A DNA stretch of 64,000 bases, taken from assembly GCA_019347675.1 (NCBI GenBank), contig JAHWKW010000006.1, positions 1-64,000 on the forward strand. Direction: 5' to 3'. The DNA comes from Actinomycetota bacterium (GTDB taxonomy: Bacteria > Actinomycetota > Nitriliruptoria > Nitriliruptorales > JAHWKO01). The translations under genes were made by a program, and so were the position numbers. The notes under the pieces are model-generated. The model worked only from the letters and a program-made list of their open reading frames with translations, was not told the DNA's origin and made no database searches. This document shows, piece after piece, positions 7,921 through 16,564 of this stretch (positions are counted from its first letter, which is position 1; every line of letters begins with the position of its first letter).

Positions 7921-9947
7921 TGCGGATCGCGCGCGTCCACGCTGGGGCGTTCGGGCCCCTCCAGGGAGCTGCGCTCGAGCTCGCGCCGGGGCTCACGGTC
8001 ATCCACGGCCCCAACGAGTCCGGCAAGTCGAGCTGGCACGCCGCCCTCTACGCCGGGCTGTGCGGGCTGCCACGCGGCAGAGGTAGCGGCAACAAGAAGG
8101 AGGTGAAGCAGTTCACCGCCCGCCACCGCCCCTGGGACGGCGGCGACTGGTGCGTCACCGTGGAGGTCGCGCTCGACGACGGTCGGTGCCTCGAGATCCA
8201 CCAGGACCTCGACGGCAAGGTCGACTCGCGCGTCACCGACCGCACGACCGGCCGCGACCTCGCCTCCGACCTCATCTTCGAGGGCGCGCCCGACGGGTCG
8301 AGGCTGCTCGACCTCGACCGCCGCACGTTCCTCAGCACCGTGTGCGTGCGCCAGGCCGACATCGTGGGCGTCCTGTCCGGCGCCGAGGGCCTCCAGGAGC
8401 AGCTCCAGCGCGCCGCCGCCACCGGCGGGCGCGACGCGAACGCCGAGGAGGCGATCCGCCGCATCGCCGAGTACCGGAGCGATCACGTCGGCCTCGACCG
8501 GGCGAACTCGACGAAGCCCCTGCGCGCCGCGATGAAGGCGAAGGCTGCGGCCGAGGACACGCTGCTGGCCGCGGTCGCCGTCCACGACGACTACCTCGGA
8601 CTCGTCCGGCGACGCGACCGTGCCGAGCACGACGCCCGCCAGGCCGAGCAGCAGCTCGACGCGGTCGAGGCGGCCGTCGCCCACCACCGGCTCGACGACC
8701 ACCTGGCCGAGGCGCCGACCGTCCGTCACGTCGCCGACGGCGACGGCCCCACGGTAACGGAGCTCCGCCAGGCCGCCGACGACCTGGAGGCCACCGCATC
8801 GCCCGTCGACGCCGCGCTCGACGAGGAGGTCGCGGGCCGCGGGTCCGCGGCCACCGGCGTCTGGCGACGTCCTGCGGTCGTGGCGGCCGGGACCGTGGCG
8901 CTCGCTGCGGTGCTCGCCGCGGCGGGGCAGGTCACCGCCGCCCTCGTCGCGCTCGTCGCGGCGGCAGCCTTGGGCGGCGTCGCGTTCGTCCGACGCCCCG
9001 ACGCTGCGGCGGAGGTGCGGCGCGTCGCGCAGCTCGAGGCTCGCCTCGCACTCCAGCGTGAGGTGGTGGCGCACGCGACCGCCCGCCGCGAGGCGGCGGA
9101 ACGGCGGTGCGCGGAGTGGGGGCTGGATGGTGACCCGTCGGTACTGCGGCGCGTGGCGTACGACTTCGACGCGGCGGCAGCGTCCCAAGCCGTGGCGGCA
9201 GCCTGGCAGCGTCGGACGGTCGAACTGGAGGCCGCGGTGGCTGCGGCGAACGCTCGCCTCGGCGCGGAACACCGACGCGACGTGCGCCTCGAGGAGGATC
9301 TCGATGCGCAGGTCGAGCGCCTCGATGCGGAGGCGCGCGGCCTGCGCCACCAGGCCGACCTGCTCGCCGGTCAGGTCGCCGACCGCGAGCGGCAGCTGCC
9401 CAGCGTCGCCGAGGCCGAGGAGGCGCTCGCCGACACCGAACGCGAACTCGCGCGCGTCCGCCGGCTCAACGCCGACCTCACCCGCGCGCAGCGGTTCCTC
9501 GAAGCCGCCCGAGACCGCGTCCACCGCGACATCGCGCCGGTGCTCGCCGACGCCGTGACCCGTCGCCTGCCCGGCATCACCGCAGGGCGCTACGTCGACG
9601 CGATCGTCGACCCGGCCACCCTCGAGGTGCACGTGCACAACACCTCCGGCAAGCTCCGCCAGGCGACCCTGCTGTCGCACGGCACGACCGAGCAGATCTA
9701 CCTACTGCTGCGGCTCGCGATGGCCGAGCACCTCGTGACGACCGGCGAGAGCGCCCCGTTCATCCTCGACGACGCGCTCGTCCAGACCGACAGCGCCCGT
9801 GCCGCCGCGGTGCTCGACCTCCTGCACGAACTCAGCGCCGACCGCCAGGTCATCGTCTTCAGCCAGGAGGACGACGTCCTCGCCTGGGCGCGTACGAACC
9901 TGCGTCCCGGCCGGGACACCCTCGTAGAACTGTCGACGGGCAAGTGA
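7920..9947 (+). CDS. SbcC/YhaN-like AAA ATPase with coiled coils and a hydrophobic hairpin
   Basis: 675 residues. Walker A is GPNESGKSS near residues 30-38; the C-terminal half of the ATPase has LSHGTTEQIYLLLRLAM (signature) and APFILDDAL (Walker B). Between them are Arg/Glu-rich heptad stretches of coiled coil, interrupted at about residues 318-357 by two hydrophobic segments separated by a short polar turn, as in YhaN-type proteins, which suggests membrane anchoring. It is much shorter than canonical SbcC/Rad50 (about 1000 residues). Overlaps the phosphoesterase gene and precedes the helicase-nuclease by one base, so all three are likely coordinately translated. Confidence 0.85.
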   Translation: MRIARVHAGAFGPLQGAALELAPGLTVIHGPNESGKSSWHAALYAGLCGLPRGRGSGNKKEVKQFTARHRPWDGGDWCVTVEVALDDGRCLEIHQDLDGKVDSRVTDRTTGRDLASDLIFEGAPDGSRLLDLDRRTFLSTVCVRQADIVGVLSGAEGLQEQLQRAAATGGRDANAEEAIRRIAEYRSDHVGLDRANSTKPLRAAMKAKAAAEDTLLAAVAVHDDYLGLVRRRDRAEHDARQAEQQLDAVEAAVAHHRLDDHLAEAPTVRHVADGDGPTVTELRQAADDLEATASPVDAALDEEVAGRGSAATGVWRRPAVVAAGTVALAAVLAAAGQVTAALVALVAAAALGGVAFVRRPDAAAEVRRVAQLEARLALQREVVAHATARREAAERRCAEWGLDGDPSVLRRVAYDFDAAAASQAVAAAWQRRTVELEAAVAAANARLGAEHRRDVRLEEDLDAQVERLDAEARGLRHQADLLAGQVADRERQLPSVAEAEEALADTERELARVRRLNADLTRAQRFLEAARDRVHRDIAPVLADAVTRRLPGITAGRYVDAIVDPATLEVHVHNTSGKLRQATLLSHGTTEQIYLLLRLAMAEHLVTTGESAPFILDDALVQTDSARAAAVLDLLHELSADRQVIVFSQEDDVLAWARTNLRPGRDTLVELSTGK

Positions 9948-9948
9948 C

Positions 9949-12900
9949 GTGCTGAACGACGGCGGGACCCTCATCCTCAGCCCCACGGACCTCGTCGGGT
10001 TCCTGGCGTGCGAGCACCTGACGGTCCTGGAGCGTTCGGCCGCCCGCGGCGAACGCGACCGCCCGCAGCGGGACGATCCCGAACTCGACGTGCTGTCGCG
10101 CCGGGGCACCGAGCACGAGCTGCGCTACCTCGCCGACCTGAAGGGACGGGGGCTCGACGTCGTCGAGATCGAGCGCGGCGACGAGAAGGTCAGCGCTGCG
10201 CTGCTCACCGAGCTCGAGCGGCGCACCGTCGACGCGATGCACGCCGGTGTCGACGTCATCTTCCAGGCCACGTTCTTCGATGGCCGGTGGATGGGGTTCG
10301 CGGACTTCCTCGTGAAGGTCGACCGACCGAGCGACCTCGGGGCGTGGAGCTACGAGGTCGAGGACACGAAGCTCGCCCGGCAGGTCAAGCCCGCGGCGCT
10401 GCTCCAGCTCGCCGCGTACGCCGAGCACGTCGCCCGGATCCAGGGACACCCACCGGACCACATCCACGTGCGGCTCGGCACCATGGAGCGACGGTCCTTC
10501 CCGCTGCGGGAGCTCGCCGCCTACCACCGCACGGTGAAGGCCCAGTTCGAGGCGGCGCTCGCCGCGGACACCGAGACCTACCCCGACCCGGTCAGCCACT
10601 GCGCGCTGTGCCGCTGGGCGGACGTGTGCGACGGCCGCCGGCGCGACGACGACCACCTGAGCCTCGTCGCGTGGATGCGGCGCGACCAGACCCGCAAGTT
10701 CGCCGACGCCGGCATCACGACGGTCGAGGAGCTCGCCGACGCTCCGCCCGACGTCCGGCCGGGCCGCATGGGAACGACCACGGCCGAGCGGCTCCGCGAG
10801 CAGGCGCGACTCCAGGTCGTCGAGCGTCGCACCGGGCAGCGCATCTACGAACTGCTCGAGGCGGAGCCCGACCGCGGGCTGTGCCTCCTGCCCGAGCCGT
10901 CCCCCGGCGACCTGTTCCTCGACCTCGAGGGCGACCCGTTCGTCGGTGACGAGGGGCTCGAGTACCTCTTCGGCGTCGTCGAGATCGACGAGCGCGGCGC
11001 GCCGGTGTTCCACCCCTTCTGGGGCCACGACGACGCGGAGGAGAAGGCCGCGTTCGAAGCGGTGATCGACCTCATCGTCGCGCGGCTCGAGCGGTGGCCC
11101 GACCTGCACGTCTACCACTACGCCCCGTACGAGGAGACCGCGTTCAAGCGGCTGATGGGGCGCCACGGCACCCGCGAGGACGAGGTCGACCGGTTGCTGC
11201 GCGGTGGGGTACTCGTCGACCTGTACCGGGTCGTGCGCCAGGGCGTGCGGGTGTCGGCCGAGTCGTACTCCATCAAGCAGCTCGAGCCGCTCTACATGCA
11301 GGCGCGCGACGCCGACGTGAAGGACGCCGCATCGAGCATCGTCGCCTACGAGCGGTGGCTCGAGGAGGGCGACCCGGCGCTGCTCCAGGGCATCGAGGAC
11401 TACAACCGCGAGGACTGCATCTCGACGTGGAAGCTGGGCGGGTGGCTGGAGGAGCGCCGGACCCAGGCCGCCGCGGACTTCGGAGGCGGGTTGCCGCGGC
11501 CGGCACCGCGGGAGGCCGAGCCGCCTGCGGAGGTCGGCGCCGCTCAGGAGGTCGTCGCCGAGCTCGAACGCCGGCTCCTCGACCGCGTGCCCGACGACCG
11601 CGTAGCCCGCTCCGCGGACGAGCAGGCCCGCTGGTTGCTGGCCCAGCTGGTGAGCTGGCACCGGCGCGAGGCGAAGTCCACGTGGTGGACCTACTTCTCG
11701 CGCATGGCGATGACCGACGAGGAGCTCGCGGAGGACGCCGACGCGATCGGCGGCGTCGAGTTCGCCGCACACCTCGGAGCGGAGAAGAGGTCGGTCGCGT
11801 ACCGCTACCGCTTCGACCCGACACAGGACTTCACGATCGCGGTCGGCGACACGGTGCACAAGGCCGGCAGCGCGAAGGGGAGCTACGAGGTCCTCGCGCT
11901 CGACGCCGTCGACGGGACCATCGACCTCAAGACCGGCCGCGACCCCGACGATCCGCCGGCCACCTCGCTCGTGCCCTACGACATCGTCCCCGACTCGGCG
12001 TTGCGCGAAGCGGTCCAGCGGGTCGCCCGCTCGGTGATCGCGCACGGCATCGACGGGGCGGGTCCGTACCGCGCGGTGCGTGACCTCCTGCGCGGGCAGC
12101 CACCGCGGATCGGCGGCGTCCCGGCGGGCGAACCGCTCGCCGACCCCGCAGACGACCCAACGGACGCGGCCGTGCGGCTCTCCCACCTCCTCGACGACAC
12201 TTGCCTGCCGATCCAGGGTCCGCCCGGAGCGGGCAAGACCTACACCGCGGCGCAGGTGGCGCTGTCGCTCGTCGCTTCGGGCAAGCGGGTCGGGATCACG
12301 GCGCTCAGCCACAAGGCGATCACGAACCTGCTCGACGAGATCTGCGCGTGCGCCGCCGAGACGGGCGCGTCCCCACGGATCATCCAGAAGGTGTCGAAGG
12401 GCGGTACCGGATGCGGGAACGCCCTCGTCGAGTGCGTGACGAGCAACACGGTCGTCGAGGACCGCCTGGACGCCGGGCAGGTCGACATCGTCGCGGGCAC
12501 GGCGTGGCTCTTCTCGCGCGAGGCGTTCGACCAACGGCTCGACGTGCTCATCGTCGACGAGGCGAGCCAGCTGCCGCTCGCGAACGCCGTTGCCGTCGGC
12601 GCGGCCGCCCGCAGCATCATCCTCGTCGGCGACCCGCAGCAGCTCGCCCAGCCGTCGAAGGGCGCCCACCCGCCGGGCTCCGGCGTGTCGGCCCTCGAAC
12701 ACATCCTCGACGGCCACGCCACCGTGCCGTCCGACGGGGGCTTGTTCCTCGCGACGACCCGCCGGCTGCACCCGGACGTGTGCGCGTTCACGTCCGAGGT
12801 CGCGTACGAGGGGCGGCTGCGGCCGCACGCGGTCTGTGCGCGCCGGCGGCTGGAGGACGGTTCCGGTCGCGCGGTCACCGGCCTGCGGTTCGTGCCGGTC

Positions 12901-13392
12901 GACCACGTGGGGGACCGCACCGAGTCGCTCGAGGAGGCACGCGTCGTCCGGCAGCTCGTCGATGAGCTGATCGGCATGTGCTGGATCGACGAGCGCGGAC
13001 AGGCGTCGCCGGTCACGGTCGACGACGTGGTGGTCGTCGCGCCGTACAACCTCCAGGTGGCGCGCCTGAGAGAGGTGCTGCCGGACGGAGCGCGCGTCGG
13101 AACGGTCGACAAGTTCCAGGGCCAGCAGGCACCGGTCGCCGTCTACTCGATGACCACCGCCACGCCGGAGGACATGCCCCGCGGCATGGAGTTCCTCTAC
13201 AGCCTCAACCGTCTCAACGTCGCGACCTCACGCGCTCTGGCGCTGGCGATCGTCGTCGCGAGCCCCCACCTGCTGACCGTCCGCTGCCGCAAGCCGAGCC
13301 AGCTCCGCCTCGCCAACGCGCTGTGCCGCTTCGTCGAGATGGCCGACTCGGTGCCGCCCGCCTCTGCTACGTCCAGCTCCTGGTACGCCTAG
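9949..13392 (+). CDS. TM0106-type RecB-like nuclease fused to UPF1/DNA2-like helicase
   Basis: 1147 residues from GTG 9949, one base after the previous stop. N-terminal domain: RecB-like nuclease with GFADFLVK and YEVEDTKLAR as the acidic core and Cys residues CALCRWADVC (around 218-227) that may bind an Fe-S cluster. Middle: LFLDLEGDPF, an RNase H/DnaQ-like motif typical of TM0106 proteins. C-terminal: SF1 helicase with GPPGAGKT near residue 757, LIVDEASQLPLANAV, GDPQQLAQPSKG, TVDKFQGQQAPVAVYSM and NRLNVATSRA. Acts presumably on DNA or RNA ends with the preceding SbcCD-like pair. Family assignment is strong. Confidence 0.9.
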   Translation: MLNDGGTLILSPTDLVGFLACEHLTVLERSAARGERDRPQRDDPELDVLSRRGTEHELRYLADLKGRGLDVVEIERGDEKVSAALLTELERRTVDAMHAGVDVIFQATFFDGRWMGFADFLVKVDRPSDLGAWSYEVEDTKLARQVKPAALLQLAAYAEHVARIQGHPPDHIHVRLGTMERRSFPLRELAAYHRTVKAQFEAALAADTETYPDPVSHCALCRWADVCDGRRRDDDHLSLVAWMRRDQTRKFADAGITTVEELADAPPDVRPGRMGTTTAERLREQARLQVVERRTGQRIYELLEAEPDRGLCLLPEPSPGDLFLDLEGDPFVGDEGLEYLFGVVEIDERGAPVFHPFWGHDDAEEKAAFEAVIDLIVARLERWPDLHVYHYAPYEETAFKRLMGRHGTREDEVDRLLRGGVLVDLYRVVRQGVRVSAESYSIKQLEPLYMQARDADVKDAASSIVAYERWLEEGDPALLQGIEDYNREDCISTWKLGGWLEERRTQAAADFGGGLPRPAPREAEPPAEVGAAQEVVAELERRLLDRVPDDRVARSADEQARWLLAQLVSWHRREAKSTWWTYFSRMAMTDEELAEDADAIGGVEFAAHLGAEKRSVAYRYRFDPTQDFTIAVGDTVHKAGSAKGSYEVLALDAVDGTIDLKTGRDPDDPPATSLVPYDIVPDSALREAVQRVARSVIAHGIDGAGPYRAVRDLLRGQPPRIGGVPAGEPLADPADDPTDAAVRLSHLLDDTCLPIQGPPGAGKTYTAAQVALSLVASGKRVGITALSHKAITNLLDEICACAAETGASPRIIQKVSKGGTGCGNALVECVTSNTVVEDRLDAGQVDIVAGTAWLFSREAFDQRLDVLIVDEASQLPLANAVAVGAAARSIILVGDPQQLAQPSKGAHPPGSGVSALEHILDGHATVPSDGGLFLATTRRLHPDVCAFTSEVAYEGRLRPHAVCARRRLEDGSGRAVTGLRFVPVDHVGDRTESLEEARVVRQLVDELIGMCWIDERGQASPVTVDDVVVVAPYNLQVARLREVLPDGARVGTVDKFQGQQAPVAVYSMTTATPEDMPRGMEFLYSLNRLNVATSRALALAIVVASPHLLTVRCRKPSQLRLANALCRFVEMADSVPPASATSSSWYA

Positions 13393-13400
13393 GAGCCGAG

Positions 13401-14315
13401 GTGGAGTTCGACACCTTCGTCGCGGTCGACTGGAGCGCGGCCAGCGCGCCCACGCGGGGACGGGACAGCATCTGGATCGCCTGGATGAGCGTCGACGGTT
13501 GGCAGCCGTCCTTTCCGCCGTCGGAGAACCCGCCGACGCGTGCGCGCGCCACACGTGAGCTGCACGGGTTCCTGGTGGATGCGGTCGCCGCCGGCCGACG
13601 TGTCGTGGTCGCCACCGACTTCCCGCACGGCTACCCGTCCGGGACCGCCGCGGCGCTCGGACTCGGCGATCTGGCGTGGCAGCAGATGTGGCGGCTGGTC
13701 GACGACCTCCTCGACGACGGCCACGACAACCGCAACGACCGTTCGGACGTCGCCGCCCAGCTCAACGCGCGCATCGCGCCGGGCGTCGCCGGTCCGTTCT
13801 GGGGTCACCAGTCGTCCGCGGTCCCGCGACCGGCCGCGTTGCCGCGGACGAAGAAGGGGGTGGTCGACTACCCGGTCGCCGGCATCGGCGAGTGGCGCCT
13901 CGTTGTGCAGCGGCTGTGCGCACGTGGGTGGCGACCGATGTCGGTCTGGCAGCTCGCGTTCCGGCCGGTCGGCGGCCAGGCGCTCACCGGCATCCCACGC
14001 CTGCGTTCCCTGCGCCACGCACCCGGACTCGCGGAGGTCAGCGTCGTGTGGCCGTTCGAGACCGGCTTCGCCGACGACATCCCGGAGGACGGTCCCCTCG
14101 TCGTGCACGCGGAGATGTGGCCGCGTCTCGTCGAGGACTCCTACGAGCCCGACACCGTCCTCGATCGGGCCCAGGTCCGCGCCGTCGTCGGCTGGTTGAG
14201 GCGGCACCACGACGCCGGGCGCCTGCACGATCTGTTCACCGCCCCCGACGACCTCGCACCCGGCGACCTCGACGCGGTCGTCACCGAGGAGGGGTGGATC
14301 CTCGGCGCCACGTGA
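13401..14315 (+). CDS. Conserved hypothetical protein, possible RNase H-like fold
   Basis: 304 residues from GTG 13401, 8 bp after the helicase stop. It begins EFDTFVAVDWSAASAPTRG and contains VVVATDFPHGYPSG near residue 68; an early Asp after a hydrophobic beta strand (VAVDWS) is reminiscent of DUF429-like or other RNase H-fold proteins, but the catalytic set is not fully identifiable. Many Trp and Pro residues. Position at the end of the SbcCD/helicase operon suggests a linked role. I do not assign a function. Confidence 0.6.
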   Translation: MEFDTFVAVDWSAASAPTRGRDSIWIAWMSVDGWQPSFPPSENPPTRARATRELHGFLVDAVAAGRRVVVATDFPHGYPSGTAAALGLGDLAWQQMWRLVDDLLDDGHDNRNDRSDVAAQLNARIAPGVAGPFWGHQSSAVPRPAALPRTKKGVVDYPVAGIGEWRLVVQRLCARGWRPMSVWQLAFRPVGGQALTGIPRLRSLRHAPGLAEVSVVWPFETGFADDIPEDGPLVVHAEMWPRLVEDSYEPDTVLDRAQVRAVVGWLRRHHDAGRLHDLFTAPDDLAPGDLDAVVTEEGWILGAT

Positions 14316-14437
14316 CGGACAACCCGGCGTCGCAGCGGGTCGCGCGTCGCATCCGGGTGACCGAGGTGGGGACGCTCGAGCACGCCGGCCGCCCGCACGG
14401 CCTCTGGTGCAAGCAGCTCAGCGGCAGTTCAGACTGA
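14312..14437 (+). CDS. 41-residue ORF coupled to the preceding gene (weak)
   Basis: GTG 14312 overlaps the previous stop as GTGA; the frame encodes 41 residues (MTDNPASQRVARRIRV to LSGSSD) and ends at 14435-14437, overlapping the convergent oxidoreductase by 9 bp. The overlap geometry is that of a translationally coupled gene, but the short product has no recognisable motif and could be a truncated remnant. Confidence 0.35.
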   Translation: MTDNPASQRVARRIRVTEVGTLEHAGRPHGLWCKQLSGSSD

Positions 14438-15091
14438 TGGTCCGTCGACAGCGGCGGTGATCGCCTCGTCGATCGGTGTGTCCCCAGCGACGAGCTCGAG
14501 GGTGTGCCCGACGGTGCGGTCGTCTCCGAGGGTCGCGGCGAGCACCGCGGCGACGTCGTCGCGTGGGACCTCACCACGCTGGACGTGCTCGGCCAGCCTC
14601 ACGCGGCCCGTGCCGGGATCGTCGGTGAGGCGGCCGGGGCGCATGATCGTCCAGCGCAGGCCGCTCGCGCGCAGCTCCTCGTCGGCGCGCGCCTTCGCGC
14701 GGAGGTAGACCTCGAAGACGCCCTCGCCGTCGGGCGGATCCGCGGCGCCCATGGCGCTGATCATGACGTAGCGGTCGACGCCCGCCCGGCGGCAGGCGTC
14801 GATGAGCTTCGCCGCTGCGCCGTAGTCGACCGTCTCCTTGCGGGCGGCGCCGCTGCCCGGACCGGCGCCGGCGGCGAACACGACCGCGTCGGCGCCGGCG
14901 ATGGTGCCGGCGAGGTCGTCCGCCGACGCCTCCTGGAGGTCGACGACGACCGGCTCGGCCCCATCGGCGCGGAGGTCGTCGGCCTGGTCCTCCTTGCGGA
15001 TGATCCCGCGGACGCGGTCGCCTCGGTCAGCGAGGATCCGTGTCAGACGGCGGGCGCTCTGTCCGTGGCCACCCGCGATCGCGACGTCCAC
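14429..15091 (-). CDS. NAD(P)-binding SDR-type oxidoreductase (atypical, NmrA-like)
   Basis: 220 residues from GTG 15091. The Rossmann motif GGHGQSARRLTRIL lies at residues 7-20, followed by VVDLQEASADDLAG, AGADAVVFAAGAG, and a YVMISAMGA strand; the later LRWTIMRPGRLTDDPG matches atypical SDRs of the NAD(P)H-binding/YwnB family. No classical YxxxK is evident, as usual in the group. Substrate unknown. Adjacent to a PIN-domain pseudogene on the same strand, whose degenerate 3' end runs into it. Confidence 0.85.
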   Translation of the reverse strand: MDVAIAGGHGQSARRLTRILADRGDRVRGIIRKEDQADDLRADGAEPVVVDLQEASADDLAGTIAGADAVVFAAGAGPGSGAARKETVDYGAAAKLIDACRRAGVDRYVMISAMGAADPPDGEGVFEVYLRAKARADEELRASGLRWTIMRPGRLTDDPGTGRVRLAEHVQRGEVPRDDVAAVLAATLGDDRTVGHTLELVAGDTPIDEAITAAVDGPSV

Positions 15092-15198
15092 ACGTGCTCC
15101 TCCGAACGGTCGTCGGCGACCGTAGACGTCGCCGCGGTCCGGATCCGGGCGACCTCACGTCTCGCCAGGCTCCTCGGCGGTCGGTTCGACCGCGATGC

Positions 15199-15558
15199 CG
15201 CGACCGCGGTCGCCATCCGTTGGAGGGGTCGATCGAGCGTGACGAGCGTGGCGCCCAGCGCACCGGCGAGCGCGACGTACGCGGCGTCGGACGCGGAGAA
15301 GTTCTCCCCCCCACCGAAGATGGCGCCCGTGAGGCACCGGTGGGTGTGCCGGGTCACGGGGAGGTCTCGGAGGTCGGTGAGCGCGTCCTCCGCCCTCTCC
15401 ACGTCCAGCTCGTGCGCCAGTCACAACCCGCGGACCGTCGACGCGATCTCGACGTCGAGCATCTCCGGGGCATGGAGGTCCGCTTCCGGGTCCTCGACGG
15501 CGACCGACACCGCCGCTGCGTCGGAGGTGCGGAGCAGGTACGCCGCGACGCAGGAAAC
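15199..15558 (-). pseudogene. VapC-like PIN-domain toxin, inactivated
   Basis: The minus strand reads LLRTSDAAAVSVAVEDPEAD, then HAPEMLDVEIASTVRGL, an in-frame TGA (15421-15423), and continues in the same frame LAHELDVERAEDALTDLRDL, then ASDAAYVALAGALGATLVTL and DRPLQRMA. This is the body of a PIN nuclease with its third and fourth acidic positions (ASDAAYVALA and TLDRPL). The N-terminal strand with the first Asp is missing or shifted and the internal stop splits the gene. No antitoxin is seen next to it. Clear pseudogene of a type II toxin. Confidence 0.75.
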
Positions 15559-15686
15559 CAAAGCCAGCGACCCCCGCTACGTCGACTCGACCACTCCCGG
15601 AGGTCGACGGCCCCTAATCGCCGACCCGCCCGATTATCGCTCCTACGGACATCAGATAACCGATCATCGAGGAGCGGCGGCTCGGG

Positions 15687-16097
15687 TCAACCATCTGGCA
15701 GGAGCAGGGTGACGGCCAGGTCCGGCAGCGTGCGGGCGAGGGTGGCCTGTCTGCGGTCGAGCGTGACAAGCGGCAGATCGTGTTCGGCGCATGTCAGCGC
15801 GATCAGCAGATCGTGAACGCTGCCGCCAAGGTTCAGCGTCCGTCCGTTGCGGAGTGCGTACTCGTACGCATCGGCCGGCGTGACCGCGACCCGATCGGAT
15901 GATGCCCACGGTGCCAGGAGCTGCTCGACCAATTCTGGTCCCAGGTTCCACGGGCCACGACGCAGAGCCGCCCAGGTTTCAGCGGCGACGATGCCGGGCA
16001 CCGTCCCTTGCGCCGCCTGTGCGACGTGTGGCCGGGCGAGGTCGTGGAACTCATGGTTGTCCACCAGCCCGGCGACCATGACCGATGTGTCGATCAC
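15687..16097 (-). CDS. vapC: VapC-type PIN-domain ribonuclease toxin
   Basis: 136 residues. PIN motifs are in order: MIDTSVMVAGLVD (first Asp at residue 3), VAAETWAAL (Glu near 40), GGSVHDLLIALTCAEHDLPL (Asp near 97) and VTLDRRQATL (Asp near 115). VapC toxins cleave tRNA or rRNA when their antitoxin is degraded. ATG 16097 overlaps the stop of the upstream AbrB-type antitoxin by 4 bp (ATGA), so synthesis is coupled. Length is normal for the family and all acidic residues are present, so it is probably functional. Confidence 0.88.
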   Translation of the reverse strand: MIDTSVMVAGLVDNHEFHDLARPHVAQAAQGTVPGIVAAETWAALRRGPWNLGPELVEQLLAPWASSDRVAVTPADAYEYALRNGRTLNLGGSVHDLLIALTCAEHDLPLVTLDRRQATLARTLPDLAVTLLLPDG

Positions 16098-16348
16098 GTT
16101 CGGTCGCGCTGGCGGTGGATGGCGTCAATCGTCTCGTCGTTGGATACCTCTTGGAGGTCCTCGACCGACGCCACCGGCAGGCCGTCATCGGCGACCCTGA
16201 CCTCGGCGCGGCGGCGCCGTTCGAGTAGAAGGCCCTCGGGTGTCGGAACCAGCTCGAGGGTGCCTCCGTCCCGCACGCCGAGCCGTTCGCGCTCACGCTG
16301 CGGGATCACCACCCGCCCCTGTCGGTCCACCTTCAACGTCTCGGGCAT
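16094..16348 (-). CDS. vapB: VapB/AbrB-family antitoxin
   Basis: 84 residues with the SpoVT/AbrB swapped-hairpin DNA-binding fold in the first 45: LKVDRQGRVVIPQRERERLG then DGGTLELVPTPEGLLLERR. The acidic C-terminus (VEDLQEVSNDETIDAI) would bind the toxin. First gene of the pair with the PIN toxin, overlapping it by 4 bp. A near-perfect palindrome 26 bp upstream is the likely autoregulatory operator. Family and pairing are confident; partner targets are unknown. Confidence 0.88.
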   Translation of the reverse strand: MPETLKVDRQGRVVIPQRERERLGVRDGGTLELVPTPEGLLLERRRRAEVRVADDGLPVASVEDLQEVSNDETIDAIHRQRDRT

Positions 16349-16373
16349 CGGGCCATCTCCTTCAATGGAAGTT

Positions 16374-16414
16374 CACCACCATTGTACCACCAGTTCGGTG
16401 GTGTTACGGTGGTG
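16374..16414. promoter_or_regulatory. Palindromic operator of the vapBC pair
   Basis: The 41-bp segment has the dyad layout CACCACC, 6 bp, CCACC, 5 bp, GGTGG, 6 bp, GGTGGTG. Both arms match their reverse complement exactly. It lies directly upstream of the antitoxin start at 16348 and is the expected binding site for an autoregulating AbrB-type antitoxin/toxin complex. The AT-richer spacer ATTGTA (16381-16386) could contain the -10 element. Confidence 0.7.
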
Positions 16415-16501
16415 TGCTCAGATGACACTCATGGCGACCACTCGGTCCGTCGCTGCGGCGTTCCCTGACGGGGAAACCACTGACGACGACGCCGCACGGG
16501 T

Positions 16502-16526
16502 ACGACTCGACCGGATGTCGAGTCGT
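16502..16526. repeat. Perfect 9-bp inverted repeat
   Basis: ACGACTCGA, 7 bp, TCGAGTCGT. It forms a strong hairpin in either strand between the vapBC operator and the small ORF at 16565. It may be a regulatory dyad or terminator-like structure; no T-run follows, so a rho-independent terminator is unlikely. Confidence 0.55.
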
Positions 16527-16564
16527 GCCCGGAACCACGCGAAGTCGCGCGTGGCGCCACACCG

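Noticed and set aside
7431-9680. Open minus-strand frame of about 750 codons
   Set aside because: Antisense to the phosphoesterase and SbcC-like genes; Arg/Asp/Val-rich composition without motifs.
9859-12906. Very long open minus-strand frame (over 1000 codons)
   Set aside because: It is antisense to the helicase-nuclease gene, whose motifs are unmistakable; the opposite strand is open because of high GC at third positions.
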